Source: an uncultured Thermoanaerobaculia bacterium (GTDB taxonomy: Bacteria > Acidobacteriota > Thermoanaerobaculia > Multivoradales > Multivoraceae). From it: a stretch of DNA of 64,000 bases. The notes below the pieces were generated by a model, which made no database searches, was not told the DNA's origin, and was given only the letters and a program-made list of their open reading frames with translations. The stretch is taken from contig CATOTG010000008.1 in NCBI GenBank assembly GCA_951813015.1, positions 1 to 64,000 on the forward strand, given 5' to 3'. The translations under genes and the position numbers were made by a program. Of this stretch, positions 47,739 through 55,827 are shown piece after piece; within the stretch, counting starts at the first letter, position 1, and each line of letters starts with the position of its first letter.

Positions 47739-49298
47739 TCAGGCGCTTTTCGCGGACCCGTCGTCCGCGGTTCCCTCTGCCTGTCTGAGCGACCGGAGGA
47801 GCGAGACCGCCATCAGGACTCCCACGACCAGGAGCGGCAGGGAGACGACCAGGGTCGCGGACTGGATCACGCGCAGTTGATCGTTGCCGCCTTCCTGGCC
47901 GATGAACATCAGGGTGATCGGCAGCACGCCGACCGCGACGGCCCAGAACAGGCGGTGCCAGCGAGCGGGATGTTTGCCTTCCGTCAGGTTGCGGGTCGCC
48001 GACGCGGCGAGGCAGTAGGAAGCCGAGTCGTAGGTCGTCGCGATGAAGACGATCGCGACGAGCGCGAAGACCGCGAGCGCCGCGGTTCCAAGCGGCAGGA
48101 AGCCGATCGTTTGGGCGATCGCGGTGTCGCTGCCTGCCGCCTGGGCGATCTCGCGTACCGGCAGGGCCCCCGACAGATCGAGGTGCATGCTGTAGTTGCC
48201 GAGGATGCCGTAGAAGACGGCGCAGCCCAGAGTGCCCAGGATCAGCATCCCGAAGACCAGCTGCCGCACCGTGCGGCCGCGCGAGATCCGCGTGACGAAC
48301 AGGCCCATGAACGGCCCGTACGCGATCCACCACGCCCAGTAGAAGACGGTCATGTCCTCGATGAATCCCGTCCTGGCCACGGGATCGGTCCAGGTGTTGA
48401 GCCGGATGAAGTTCTCGAGCATCAGGCCCATCGAGTTGGTGCCCGTGCGCAGGAGGAAGTTGGTGGGGCCAACCATCAGCACGAAGGCCAGCAGGAGAAT
48501 CGCCGCGATGACGGAGCCGTCGGAAAGGGGCTTGATGCCGCGTTCCAGTCCCAGGTAGACGCTGACCGCGAACAGGGTGACGCAGACGACGAGGATCCCC
48601 ACCTGGAGTCCGAACGTCTGCTCGACGCCGAAGACTTCGCTGACGCAGGCGGCGACCATCGGCGTGCCGAGCCCGAGCGAGGTCCCCGTGCCGCCGACCA
48701 GCGCCAGGATGAACAGCACGTCGACGATGCGGGCCGGCGCGCGGTCGTAGCCTTCGCGGCCGATCAGGGCGTGCAGGCCGGTGCTCAGGCGCAGGGCCGG
48801 GGCGTGCTGGCGGTAGTAGGGGATGGCAATCGCCACCGCCGGGAAGCAGTAGAGCGCCCAGGCCGAGATCCCCCAGTGGAAGATGCCGTAGGTGGCGGCC
48901 CACTCGACGGCCTCCGTGGAGCTGGGGGCGAGGCCGAAGGGCGGCGCGTCGAGGTAGGTGACCCACTCGATCGTCGACCAGTAGAGCAGCCCCGCGCCGA
49001 TGCCGGCGCAGAACAGCATGGCCATCCAACTGAAGATGTTGAAGTCCGGCCGGCTGTCGTCGTCCCCAAGCCGCTTTGCTCCATGACGGCTGAAGGCCAG
49101 CCAGAGCAGGAACACGGTGACCAGCAACGTCGCCCACTGGTAGAGCAACCCGAACCGCTCGGTCAGCGATTCGTAGGCGCTGACGACCAGGGCGCCGCCG
49201 GTCTGGGGCGACAGGGCGAGCGGAATGCAGACCAGGGCGATCAGCCCGGCGCTGACGCCGAACGCGATGCGGTCGACGCGTGGTGGGCGCTCTGCCAC
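47739..49298 (-). CDS. BCCT-family betaine/carnitine/choline transporter
   Basis: A 519-residue transporter with 12 membrane helices. Family signatures: FCAGIGAGLLYWSTIEW, GGTGTSLGLGTPMV and TVFYWAWWIAYGPFMGLFVTRISRGRT, including the Trp-rich substrate site. It imports betaine, carnitine or another quaternary or related amine, energised by sodium or protons. The GTG start at 49298 lies 4 nt after the lysK stop, so it is the last gene of the LysW operon. Confidence 0.9.
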   Translation of the reverse strand: MAERPPRVDRIAFGVSAGLIALVCIPLALSPQTGGALVVSAYESLTERFGLLYQWATLLVTVFLLWLAFSRHGAKRLGDDDSRPDFNIFSWMAMLFCAGIGAGLLYWSTIEWVTYLDAPPFGLAPSSTEAVEWAATYGIFHWGISAWALYCFPAVAIAIPYYRQHAPALRLSTGLHALIGREGYDRAPARIVDVLFILALVGGTGTSLGLGTPMVAACVSEVFGVEQTFGLQVGILVVCVTLFAVSVYLGLERGIKPLSDGSVIAAILLLAFVLMVGPTNFLLRTGTNSMGLMLENFIRLNTWTDPVARTGFIEDMTVFYWAWWIAYGPFMGLFVTRISRGRTVRQLVFGMLILGTLGCAVFYGILGNYSMHLDLSGALPVREIAQAAGSDTAIAQTIGFLPLGTAALAVFALVAIVFIATTYDSASYCLAASATRNLTEGKHPARWHRLFWAVAVGVLPITLMFIGQEGGNDQLRVIQSATLVVSLPLLVVGVLMAVSLLRSLRQAEGTADDGSAKSA

Positions 49299-49302
49299 GC
49301 AG

Positions 49303-50679
49303 TCAGCGGGCGACCGGCGGGGCGGCGGCCAGGTTCCTCAGCGCTAGTTCCACGGTATCGACCGCCAACAGGTACTCGTCCAGTTCCAGATGCTCGTTCG
49401 GAGTGTGGTCGAGTGTACTGTCTCCCGGTCCGTAGGCCACGATCGGGCAGCGCCAGACGGGCCAGACGATGTTCATGTCGCAGGTTCCCGTCTTCACGAC
49501 GAACTTGGGCCTGGTCTCGGGACCGACGGTGCGGATTGCGCCGAGAAAGGCTCGCACCAGGGGGGAGTGACGGTCGGCGCGGACGCCCACCTCGTAGCCG
49601 CGCAGGCTGAGTTCCAGGCTGGCATCGCCCTGCTCGCAGCGGATCGTGCCGGTCGCCCGGAGCGCATTCAGGTCGGAGAACAGCGGACCGTCGATGTCCG
49701 CGGCGGCGCCGCCGAACCAGTCCTCGAGTTCGGCGATCAGTGCGGCGACGTCGAAGTCCACCGGCAACCGCAGACCGTAGTCCGCCCGGACCGTGTCGTA
49801 AAGGCCGTCGGTCGTCGTGTTGATCGTGCGCAGGCTGGGCAGCACGCGCTCGAAGGACGTCCGGCCGCCGCCTTGTTCGGCCACCGCCTCCAGGCGTTGC
49901 CAGAGGTCGAAGGCCGTGATGCCGACTCCGGCCTCCGGGCCGGCCGTGTGGCTGCTGGGTCGCCGCGCCAGCAGGTCGATCAGCAGGCGTCCCTTGTAAC
50001 CGAGCGTGACCCGGTGCCAGTGGCTTGGTTCGCCGATGATGCAGAAGTCGGGCATCGGTTCGTCGCGACCGTTCAGACGCTTGAGCAGGTGGTGCGCGCC
50101 TCGGGAGGTGGCCGCCTCTTCCTCCGTCGCTCCGGCGACGATCAGGCGCAGGTCGTGCGCGCGCGCCCAGTCGCCGCCGAGCCGGGCGGCCGCCGCGACG
50201 AAGGAGGCGAGCGGTCCCTTCGCGTCGACCGAACCACGCCCGTGAAGGATTCCGTGGGTCGATCCATCGGCTTCGATTCGCACCGGGATGTTCCCCGGTA
50301 CGGTGTCGATGTGGCCAAGCAGGACGACCAGGCGGGAGGCGTCGGGGTCGCCGAGTTCGCCGACCGCGTTCAGCGCGCCGTCGACCTGGCAGCGCTCCAG
50401 GCCGCGGGTCTCCATCTGCGAGGCCAGCCAGCCGCTGGCGGCGGCTTCGTGACGGGAGAGCGAGGGCACCGAGACGAGGCCCCGCACGAGCTCGATCTCG
50501 GACCGGTCGCGTTCCGCGTCGCGGTGCCGGGAGGGAAGGCCCTGGCGCGCGCCGGCGCCGACGGCGTGAGGTGCAGCCGGCGCCGGCCCCGCCCCGGTCG
50601 TGCCGGTCCTGGCTGCATCGCGTCGGCCGGAGCTGCCCGTGTGACGCGCAGCTCCTGATGGAACCCCGTCCATCGTCAT
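49303..50679 (-). CDS. lysK: [LysW]-lysine/ornithine hydrolase
   Basis: M20-family metallopeptidase that releases the finished amino acid from the LysW carrier, the last step of the pathway. Metal ligands: His in [10 protein letters not shown], Asp in [10 protein letters not shown], Glu-Glu in ATEEEAATS, Glu in IIGEPSHW, His in HTPNEH. The total is 458 residues from the ATG at 50679. The first 55 or so are low-complexity and not part of the family domain, so a later start is possible. It overlaps the stop of lysJ as ATGA, so translation is coupled. Confidence 0.85.
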   Translation of the reverse strand: MTMDGVPSGAARHTGSSGRRDAARTGTTGAGPAPAAPHAVGAGARQGLPSRHRDAERDRSEIELVRGLVSVPSLSRHEAAASGWLASQMETRGLERCQVDGALNAVGELGDPDASRLVVLLGHIDTVPGNIPVRIEADGSTHGILHGRGSVDAKGPLASFVAAAARLGGDWARAHDLRLIVAGATEEEAATSRGAHHLLKRLNGRDEPMPDFCIIGEPSHWHRVTLGYKGRLLIDLLARRPSSHTAGPEAGVGITAFDLWQRLEAVAEQGGGRTSFERVLPSLRTINTTTDGLYDTVRADYGLRLPVDFDVAALIAELEDWFGGAAADIDGPLFSDLNALRATGTIRCEQGDASLELSLRGYEVGVRADRHSPLVRAFLGAIRTVGPETRPKFVVKTGTCDMNIVWPVWRCPIVAYGPGDSTLDHTPNEHLELDEYLLAVDTVELALRNLAAAPPVAR

Positions 50680-51869
50680 TCCGCCCGCAGGACGGCGTCC
50701 AGAGCCTCGGCGGCGCGCTCCAGTTCCTCCTCGCGGACGATCAGCGGCGGCAGCATGCGGATCACGTTTGGCCCGGCGGGCAGGGCCAGGATCCGGTGTT
50801 CCGAGGTCAGGCGGGCGAGATGGCGGCCGGCGCGCTGGCGCAAGGCGACGCCCAGCATCAGGCCGCGGCCGCGCACCTCGCGCACCCGCGGGTTCGCGGC
50901 CAGCCGGTCGCGCAGCGAGTCGAGGAAGCGGGCGCCGACCTTCGCCGCCCGGGCCGGCAGATCGAGCGCCCGCATCGTTTCGATCACGGCCAGACCGGCG
51001 GCGCAGGCGAGTGGATTGCCGCCGTAGGTCGAGCCGTGGCAACCGGGTCGAAGCGCGTCGGCGACTCGCTCGCCGTAGGCGATCGCCCCGAGCGGGAAGC
51101 CGCCGCCGATGCCCTTGGCGAGCGGCATCAGGTCCGGTTCCAGTCCGGGCGTCCGGCGGTGGGCGAACCAGCTTCCGCAGCGCCCGAAGCCGGTCTGCAC
51201 TTCGTCAAGAATGAGCAGCGCCCCGTGCCGGTCGCAGGCACGACGCGCCGCGAGCAGAACCTCGTCGCTCAGCACGCCGACGCCGCCCTCGCCCTGGACC
51301 GGCTCGAGCAGGACCGCCGCGGTTTCCCTGTCGACCGCCGCCTCGAGCGCCTCGACTTCGGGCTGGACGAAGACGTTGTCGTGGAGCAGACCGGCGTAGG
51401 GCTTGCGGGCGGCGGGATTCCACATCGTCGCCTGGGCCCCCAGGGTGCGGCCGTGGAAGCCGTTTCGAAGCGCGACGGTGCGGCTGCGCCCGGTCACCAG
51501 GGCGGCGAACTTGAGCGCGCCCTCGACCGCCTCCGTGCCGCTGTTGCACAGGAAGACCCGGTCAAGCGAGTCGGGCAGCACGTCGGCCAGCGCCTCGACG
51601 TACGCGGCCCGGTCTTCGCTGGGCATGTTCATCGGGCAGTAGGTAAGGCGCTTTGCCTGCGCCGTCAGCGCCTGGACCATCGCGGGATGGTTGTAGCCGA
51701 GGCAACAGACGCCGTAGCCGGCGGTCAGGTCGAGGTAGCGCTCGCCGTTGGCCGCGATGAGTTCGCAGCCCTCAGCCCGAACGATGGGAGACGTCGGCTT
51801 GCGCGGCGCCCAGGCGCCGAGGCGTCGATCCTCGGCGCCGGCGATCCCGGTGGCGGCATTGGTCTTCAT
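50676..51869 (-). CDS. lysJ: [LysW]-aminoadipate/glutamate semialdehyde aminotransferase
   Basis: A 397-residue PLP-dependent class III aminotransferase that converts the LysW-bound semialdehyde to LysW-lysine or -ornithine. Seen: FLCNSGTEAVEGALKFA, GFHGRTLGA, LILDEVQTGFGR and the PLP Lys in LAKGIGGGFPLGA. The present start (MKTNAATGIAGAED, 51869) is the innermost of three tandem copies of the gene 5' end; the outermost, at 52013, still overlaps the lysZ stop. Confidence 0.85.
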   Translation of the reverse strand: MKTNAATGIAGAEDRRLGAWAPRKPTSPIVRAEGCELIAANGERYLDLTAGYGVCCLGYNHPAMVQALTAQAKRLTYCPMNMPSEDRAAYVEALADVLPDSLDRVFLCNSGTEAVEGALKFAALVTGRSRTVALRNGFHGRTLGAQATMWNPAARKPYAGLLHDNVFVQPEVEALEAAVDRETAAVLLEPVQGEGGVGVLSDEVLLAARRACDRHGALLILDEVQTGFGRCGSWFAHRRTPGLEPDLMPLAKGIGGGFPLGAIAYGERVADALRPGCHGSTYGGNPLACAAGLAVIETMRALDLPARAAKVGARFLDSLRDRLAANPRVREVRGRGLMLGVALRQRAGRHLARLTSEHRILALPAGPNVIRMLPPLIVREEELERAAEALDAVLRAE

Positions 51870-52025
51870 CGCGTGGGCCTTTCAGGCGCTCGGTTTTCGA
51901 CCTCGGCGCCGGCGATGCAGGTGGCGGCATCGGTTTTCGTCGCGTGGGCCTCTGGGGCGCTCGGGTTTCGACCTCGACCGGTCGGCGATGCAGGTGGCGA
52001 CGTCGGTCTTCATCGCGTGGCCTCC
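51838..52025 (-). repeat. Three tandem copies of the lysJ 5' end (71- and 73-bp periods)
   Basis: The lysJ start region (51869) is repeated at 51940 (ATG changed to ACG) and 52013. The copies read KTNAATGIAG, KTDAATCIAG and KTDVATCIAD. The ATG at 52013 overlaps the lysZ stop (ATGA) and opens a 43-codon mini-ORF that ends at 51882. Confidence 0.75.
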
Positions 52026-52948
52026 GCTGCTCCGTGGCTGGTGACCTTGGAACGCACGACGACGTGGGTGCCGGCGCCTTCAAGCGCGGCCCGCACCGGG
52101 CGTTCGATGCGGCCGTCGGCGAGAACGACCCGTGACAGTCCCCCTCGCAGCGCTTCCGCTGCGCCCAGTACCTTCTTCTTCATCCGGTCCTGGGCGGCCG
52201 CCATCAGCGGTTCGAGCCCGGCATGGGCTTCAGGGCCGGTCAGTTCGTCGCGAGCGATGTCGAGGCGCGATATCAGGGAGGCCTCGTCGGGAAAGTCGGC
52301 GAGCAGGCCCGGGGCGCCGGAGAGGTACACCAGGGTCGAAGCACCGAGGGCGCCGGCAACGGCGGCCGCCGCCCGGTCGCCGTCGACGTTGACCGCCTCG
52401 CCGTCGAAGGACGATCCCGGCGGCGTCAGCACCGGCAAGTACCCGCCGTCGAGCAGTAGCCGCAGGAGCTCCGTGTTGACCCGATCGACCGTGCCCGTCC
52501 AGTCGTCGCGCAGCACGAGTCGCCGCGCGCCGACCCGGATGCGCAGCTTGTCCTTGCGCCGGCCTTCGAACAGGCGGCCGTCGAGGCCGGAGAGCCCGAC
52601 CGCAGGGATGCCCCGGCGCTGCAGCTGTTCCACCCAGCGCTTGTTGAGCAGCCCGCAGTAGACCATCTCGAAGATCTCGAGCGTGCGCCGGTCGGTGCGG
52701 CGGCTGCTGTAGCCGCTCTCGCTGGTCACGAACTGCGGCGGATGCCCCAACTGCTCCGCGACCTCGTTCGTCGTCTCGGCGCCGCCGTGAACGAGGACCA
52801 CGGCGCGGCCCGAGTTGAACAGCTCGGCGACGTCGGAGGCGATCGCGTCGAGGTCCAGCGACTTGCCGCCGCCTGCCTTGACAACCAGCGGCGACTCGCG
52901 GGCCTCGCGGCGTCCGGTCGGGGTTTCGGTCGGGCGGGACTCAGGCAT
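52010..52948 (-). CDS. lysZ: [LysW]-aminoadipate/glutamate kinase
   Basis: A 312-residue amino-acid kinase (ArgB-like) that phosphorylates the side-chain carboxyl of LysW-bound substrate. Seen: VVKAGGGKS nucleotide site, VLVHGGAETTNEVAEQLG, NVDGDRAAAAVAGAL and GMKKK-like DRMKKKVLGA. ATG at 52948 (MPESRPTETP). The start follows the lysY stop by 14 nt. The stop is inside the tandem-repeat region. Confidence 0.88.
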   Translation of the reverse strand: MPESRPTETPTGRREARESPLVVKAGGGKSLDLDAIASDVAELFNSGRAVVLVHGGAETTNEVAEQLGHPPQFVTSESGYSSRRTDRRTLEIFEMVYCGLLNKRWVEQLQRRGIPAVGLSGLDGRLFEGRRKDKLRIRVGARRLVLRDDWTGTVDRVNTELLRLLLDGGYLPVLTPPGSSFDGEAVNVDGDRAAAAVAGALGASTLVYLSGAPGLLADFPDEASLISRLDIARDELTGPEAHAGLEPLMAAAQDRMKKKVLGAAEALRGGLSRVVLADGRIERPVRAALEGAGTHVVVRSKVTSHGAAEATR

Positions 52949-52962
52949 GCGTGTTCCTGTTC

Positions 52963-54039
52963 CTACACCGGGTGCAGGCCGGGGAAGGACAGACCCTCGG
53001 TTTCCGGGAATCCGCACATCAGATTCGCGCACTGCACCGCGTTGCCTGCCGCTCCCTTCATCAGGTTGTCGATGGCGCACAGGACGACCAGGCGGCCGGT
53101 CCCCGGATCGAGTTCAAAGCCGATTTCGGCGTGATTGCTGCCGGCGAGAATCTTCGGTTCGGGATAGCGGTGAATGCCCCGCCGGTTCTTGACCAGACGC
53201 ACGAAGGGATGCTGCCGGCAGAAGGAACGGCAGGCGCGGAAGAGCTCCCGCTCGGCGGCCCTGGCGTTCGCCGCGTCGGCAAGGAAGAGGTGGCTGGTCG
53301 CCAGAACGCCGCGCACCATCTCGACCGAGGTCACGGAGAGGTGGACGCGGCCGGCGGCCTCGACGCCGCGCACGGCGAGCGCCTGTTCGACTTCCGCGGT
53401 GTGGCGGTGGCCTGTGGGGCGGAAGCTGCGCACCACACCGGATCGTTCGGGGTGGTGGGAGGCGTCCGACGACGACGCGCCGCCCTCGCTGCTGCCGACC
53501 TTCAGTTCGGTGACGAGACCGCGGCGCCAGTCGACGAGACCGCGTTCCGCCGGTTCGGGTTCGAGCAGCGGCAGCAGCCCGAGCAGGGTGGCCGTCGCGT
53601 TGCACCCGACGCCGCTGACGCGGGAGGCGCCGGCTACCGCCTCGCGGTCGAGTTCGGGCAGGCCGTAGACGAAGCGATCGAGCCATTCGGGCGCCGGGTG
53701 CGACGCGCCGTACCATTCCTCGTAGGCCGATGACGAGCGGAGCCGGAAGTCGGCCGACAGGTCGACGATCCGCGGGGCGAGTCCGGAGTAGACGTCGATG
53801 TCGCCGGCCGCGCTGCCGTGGGGCACGCAGAGAAAGAGCAGGTCGCAGCGCTCCAGCTGGTCGAGCGTGCTGTAGCGGAGGTCGGTGTGGCCGCGGAGGT
53901 TCGGGTGCGTGAAGTGGACGAAGGAGCCGGCCAGCCGCCGCGACGTGACCCCTGCCAGCTCGAACTCGGGATGGCCGAGCAGCAGCCGGAGCAGCTCGCC
54001 GCCGGCGTAGCCGGAGCCGCCGACGATGCCGGCGCGCAT
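52963..54039 (-). CDS. lysY: [LysW]-aminoadipyl/glutamyl phosphate reductase
   Basis: A 358-residue NADPH-dependent reductase (ArgC-like). Seen: nucleotide loop GGSGYAGGELLRLL and catalytic Cys in GVGCNATATLLGL, then NHAEIGFELDPG. The ATG at 54039 (MRAGIVGG) fits the family; a GTG two codons earlier is possible. The lysX-lysY junction is duplicated (see the repeat at 54032-54139). Confidence 0.88.
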   Translation of the reverse strand: MRAGIVGGSGYAGGELLRLLLGHPEFELAGVTSRRLAGSFVHFTHPNLRGHTDLRYSTLDQLERCDLLFLCVPHGSAAGDIDVYSGLAPRIVDLSADFRLRSSSAYEEWYGASHPAPEWLDRFVYGLPELDREAVAGASRVSGVGCNATATLLGLLPLLEPEPAERGLVDWRRGLVTELKVGSSEGGASSSDASHHPERSGVVRSFRPTGHRHTAEVEQALAVRGVEAAGRVHLSVTSVEMVRGVLATSHLFLADAANARAAERELFRACRSFCRQHPFVRLVKNRRGIHRYPEPKILAGSNHAEIGFELDPGTGRLVVLCAIDNLMKGAAGNAVQCANLMCGFPETEGLSFPGLHPV

Positions 54040-54139
54040 CGTCACGCGTCGCTCCCGAACCGGCCGGCGTCGAGGACGACGTGGACGATCTCTACATCTT
54101 CCGCGCGCATTGTCACGCGTCGCTCCCGGGCCGGCCGGC
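54032..54139 (-). repeat. Duplicated lysX-lysY junction with a 22-codon mini-ORF
   Basis: The segments 54032-54068 and 54103-54139 match in 34 of 37 bases, at a 71-bp period. Each contains the end of lysX (GSDA stop) and an ATGCGCGC start. Between them lies a mini-ORF (54110 to 54042) reading MRAEDVEIVHVVLDAG and ending like lysX. Confidence 0.75.
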
Positions 54140-55003
54140 TGGCCAGCCGGTGTTGGCCACCCGCTCGACGAAGTCGATCATTCGGGCGGGAATGTCGACG
54201 CCGGTCGGTTCGACCGAGTTGCGGAACTCCATCGTGTGGTTGACCTCCAGCACCAGCAGTCCGCGATGTCTGTCCTCGACCAGGTCGACGGCCAAGAGCC
54301 CGCCGCCGACGGCCGCCGCGGACCGCCGGCACAGGGCGGCCAGTTCAGGGGTCACTGGACAGTTCGTCGCGCTTGCCCCGCGGGCCGTGTTCGTGACCCA
54401 ATGCGGCGCGCGGCGGTAGATGGCGCAGATCGCCTCGCCGTCCACGACGAACGCCCGGATGTCGCGTTCCGGCTTGTCCACGTACTGCTGCAGGTAGAAG
54501 ATCGAGTGCTGGTAAGAGCCGAGGGTGCTCTTGTGCTCGAGCAGCGCCTCGGCCGCGTCGCGATCGTTGATCCGGGCGATCAGCCGGCCCCAGGAGCCGA
54601 CGGTCGGCTTGAGTACCACCGGGTAGCCGAGTTCCTCGATCGCCTGCAGCGCCGCTTCCGGCGTCGAGGCGACCCGGGTGTCCGGAGTGGGGATGTCCGC
54701 GCCCTGCAGCAGGCTGGACGTCCGCAGCTTGTCGCCGCAGTTCTCGACCACTTCGATCCGGTTCACCGTCGGCACGCCGCGGTCGGCGAGCACTCGCAAG
54801 TGGACCAGGGCCCGGCTGTGGCTGAGCGAGCGGTCGAAGACGACATCGAAGTCGAAGGCCGGTTCCAGTGCGCTCGAGCCGCCGAACGAGAGGACGATCC
54901 TGCGGTCGTCGATCAGTTCGACCTCCGCACTCCGGCGCTCGAGCTCCCGGAACAGGAGCTTCTCTTCCGGCCGGACCCGGCTGTACAGGACTCCGATGCG
55001 CAT
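54113..55003 (-). CDS. lysX: [LysW]-aminoadipate/glutamate ligase (ATP-grasp)
   Basis: A 296-residue ATP-grasp enzyme that joins alpha-aminoadipate (or glutamate) to the C-terminal Glu of LysW. Seen: [50 protein letters not shown] and [13 protein letters not shown], including the metal-binding Glu and Asn. Sequence alone does not decide LysX (lysine) from ArgX (arginine); NTARG recalls LysX as I remember it. Only 10 nt separates its ATG from the lysW stop. Confidence 0.87.
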   Translation of the reverse strand: MRIGVLYSRVRPEEKLLFRELERRSAEVELIDDRRIVLSFGGSSALEPAFDFDVVFDRSLSHSRALVHLRVLADRGVPTVNRIEVVENCGDKLRTSSLLQGADIPTPDTRVASTPEAALQAIEELGYPVVLKPTVGSWGRLIARINDRDAAEALLEHKSTLGSYQHSIFYLQQYVDKPERDIRAFVVDGEAICAIYRRAPHWVTNTARGASATNCPVTPELAALCRRSAAAVGGGLLAVDLVEDRHRGLLVLEVNHTMEFRNSVEPTGVDIPARMIDFVERVANTGWPAGRPGSDA

Positions 55004-55013
55004 CGCCTGCCGG

Positions 55014-55199
55014 CTACTCGCCCCAGTCCTCTTCTTCTTCAGGCGCCAGCTCCAGGGTCACGGGATCGAGCTCGATCACCTCCAGGTCGACGCCGCAGCC
55101 GGCGCATTGAACGATCTCGTTCTGCATCACGGCTTCGAGCTGGATGTCGTCGAAGCACTCGGGGCACTCGGACCGGGCGCTTGTGGTCTGCAGTTCCAT
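55014..55199 (-). CDS. lysW: LysW amino-group carrier protein
   Basis: A 61-residue acidic carrier protein. Two zinc-binding Cys pairs (CPEC and CAGC) and the family C-terminus EDWGE, whose last Glu is the site where the substrate amino group is attached and protected. First gene of the operon. Three 11-bp tandem repeats and a strong terminator hairpin lie upstream. Confidence 0.92.
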   Translation of the reverse strand: MELQTTSARSECPECFDDIQLEAVMQNEIVQCAGCGVDLEVIELDPVTLELAPEEEEDWGE

Positions 55200-55238
55200 G
55201 TCGGTTTCCTCGGTTGGTGGGAGGCGTTCAGCAAGGCG

Positions 55239-55271
55239 GCGGTGCAAGAGCGGTGCAAGAGCGGTGCAAGA
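55239..55271. repeat. 11-bp tandem repeat (three copies) in the lysW leader
   Basis: GCGGTGCAAGA is repeated exactly three times between lysW and the terminator hairpin. Confidence 0.75.
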
Positions 55272-55305
55272 AAAAAGGCCGGCTCATCCTCCTGGATGGC
55301 CGGCC
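55271..55305 (-). terminator. Strong intrinsic terminator in the lysW leader
   Basis: On the minus strand: GGCCGGCCATCC, loop AGGA, GGATG, one bulged A, GCCGGCC, then six T. A 12-bp stem with a U6 tail, 72 nt upstream of lysW. It would stop transcription entering lysW from further upstream, so it is either an attenuator of the operon or the terminator of an unseen upstream transcript. Confidence 0.7.
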
Positions 55306-55827
55306 GCTCAGAGAATGTCGCGTTCTCGATCTACCAGGTCACCCGGGGTCGTGTCCCGGACGCTTCGCGCCGCGGCAGCGACCCTTGCCGAGGGGAGCGG
55401 TCGAGCTTGGCCGCCTGCCCGACGACAACGTCCCGTCCGACGACAGCGTCCCGTCCGACAACGACGGCCCGTCCGACAACGACGGCCTGCCCGACGAGGA
55501 CGGCCCGCCCGAACAGGTACCCCGCGATCTCATCGCGTTCGGTGCGCTTGCGCGCACGCCGGCTTCGGAGGGGCCAGGGTAGAAGGAGGGTTGCAGAAAC
55601 ATGATTGCTGCCCGGGTTGGAGCGGGCGGAGAGGCTAGGAAATCAACACTGCGCTGTCAAGCTCCTCCGGGAGCATTCGCAGCGCTGCGGTTGAGCAGCC
55701 GCGCAAGGAAGCGCGCAGCGAACAGACGGGGGCAGCAGGTGTCTCATCCGGCCACTCGGGAGTGGTCACGGTGGCCGCGAACGGAACATGACGCGGGGAT
55801 GATGATCGCCTTGTTACGATCCGCCGC
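55306..55827. other. Intergenic between the LysW operon and the CRISPR operon
   Basis: No supported gene. At 55420-55515 a low-complexity stretch repeats a 15-18-bp unit with CGTCCGACAACGACG, giving Pro-Ser-Asp-Asn-Asp repeats if read on the plus strand. Promoters for both divergent operons should be here; no confident -35/-10 pair could be named. Confidence 0.5.

Noticed and set aside
52010..53080. Longer lysZ start at 53080
   Set aside because: It would overlap lysY by over 100 bp and adds non-family sequence; ATG 52948 fits the family.
55339..55602. Minus-strand ORF as an attenuator leader peptide
   Set aside because: 87 codons of Ser/Gly/Pro repeats without runs of Lys or Arg codons. 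It looks like the shadow of a low-complexity repeat.
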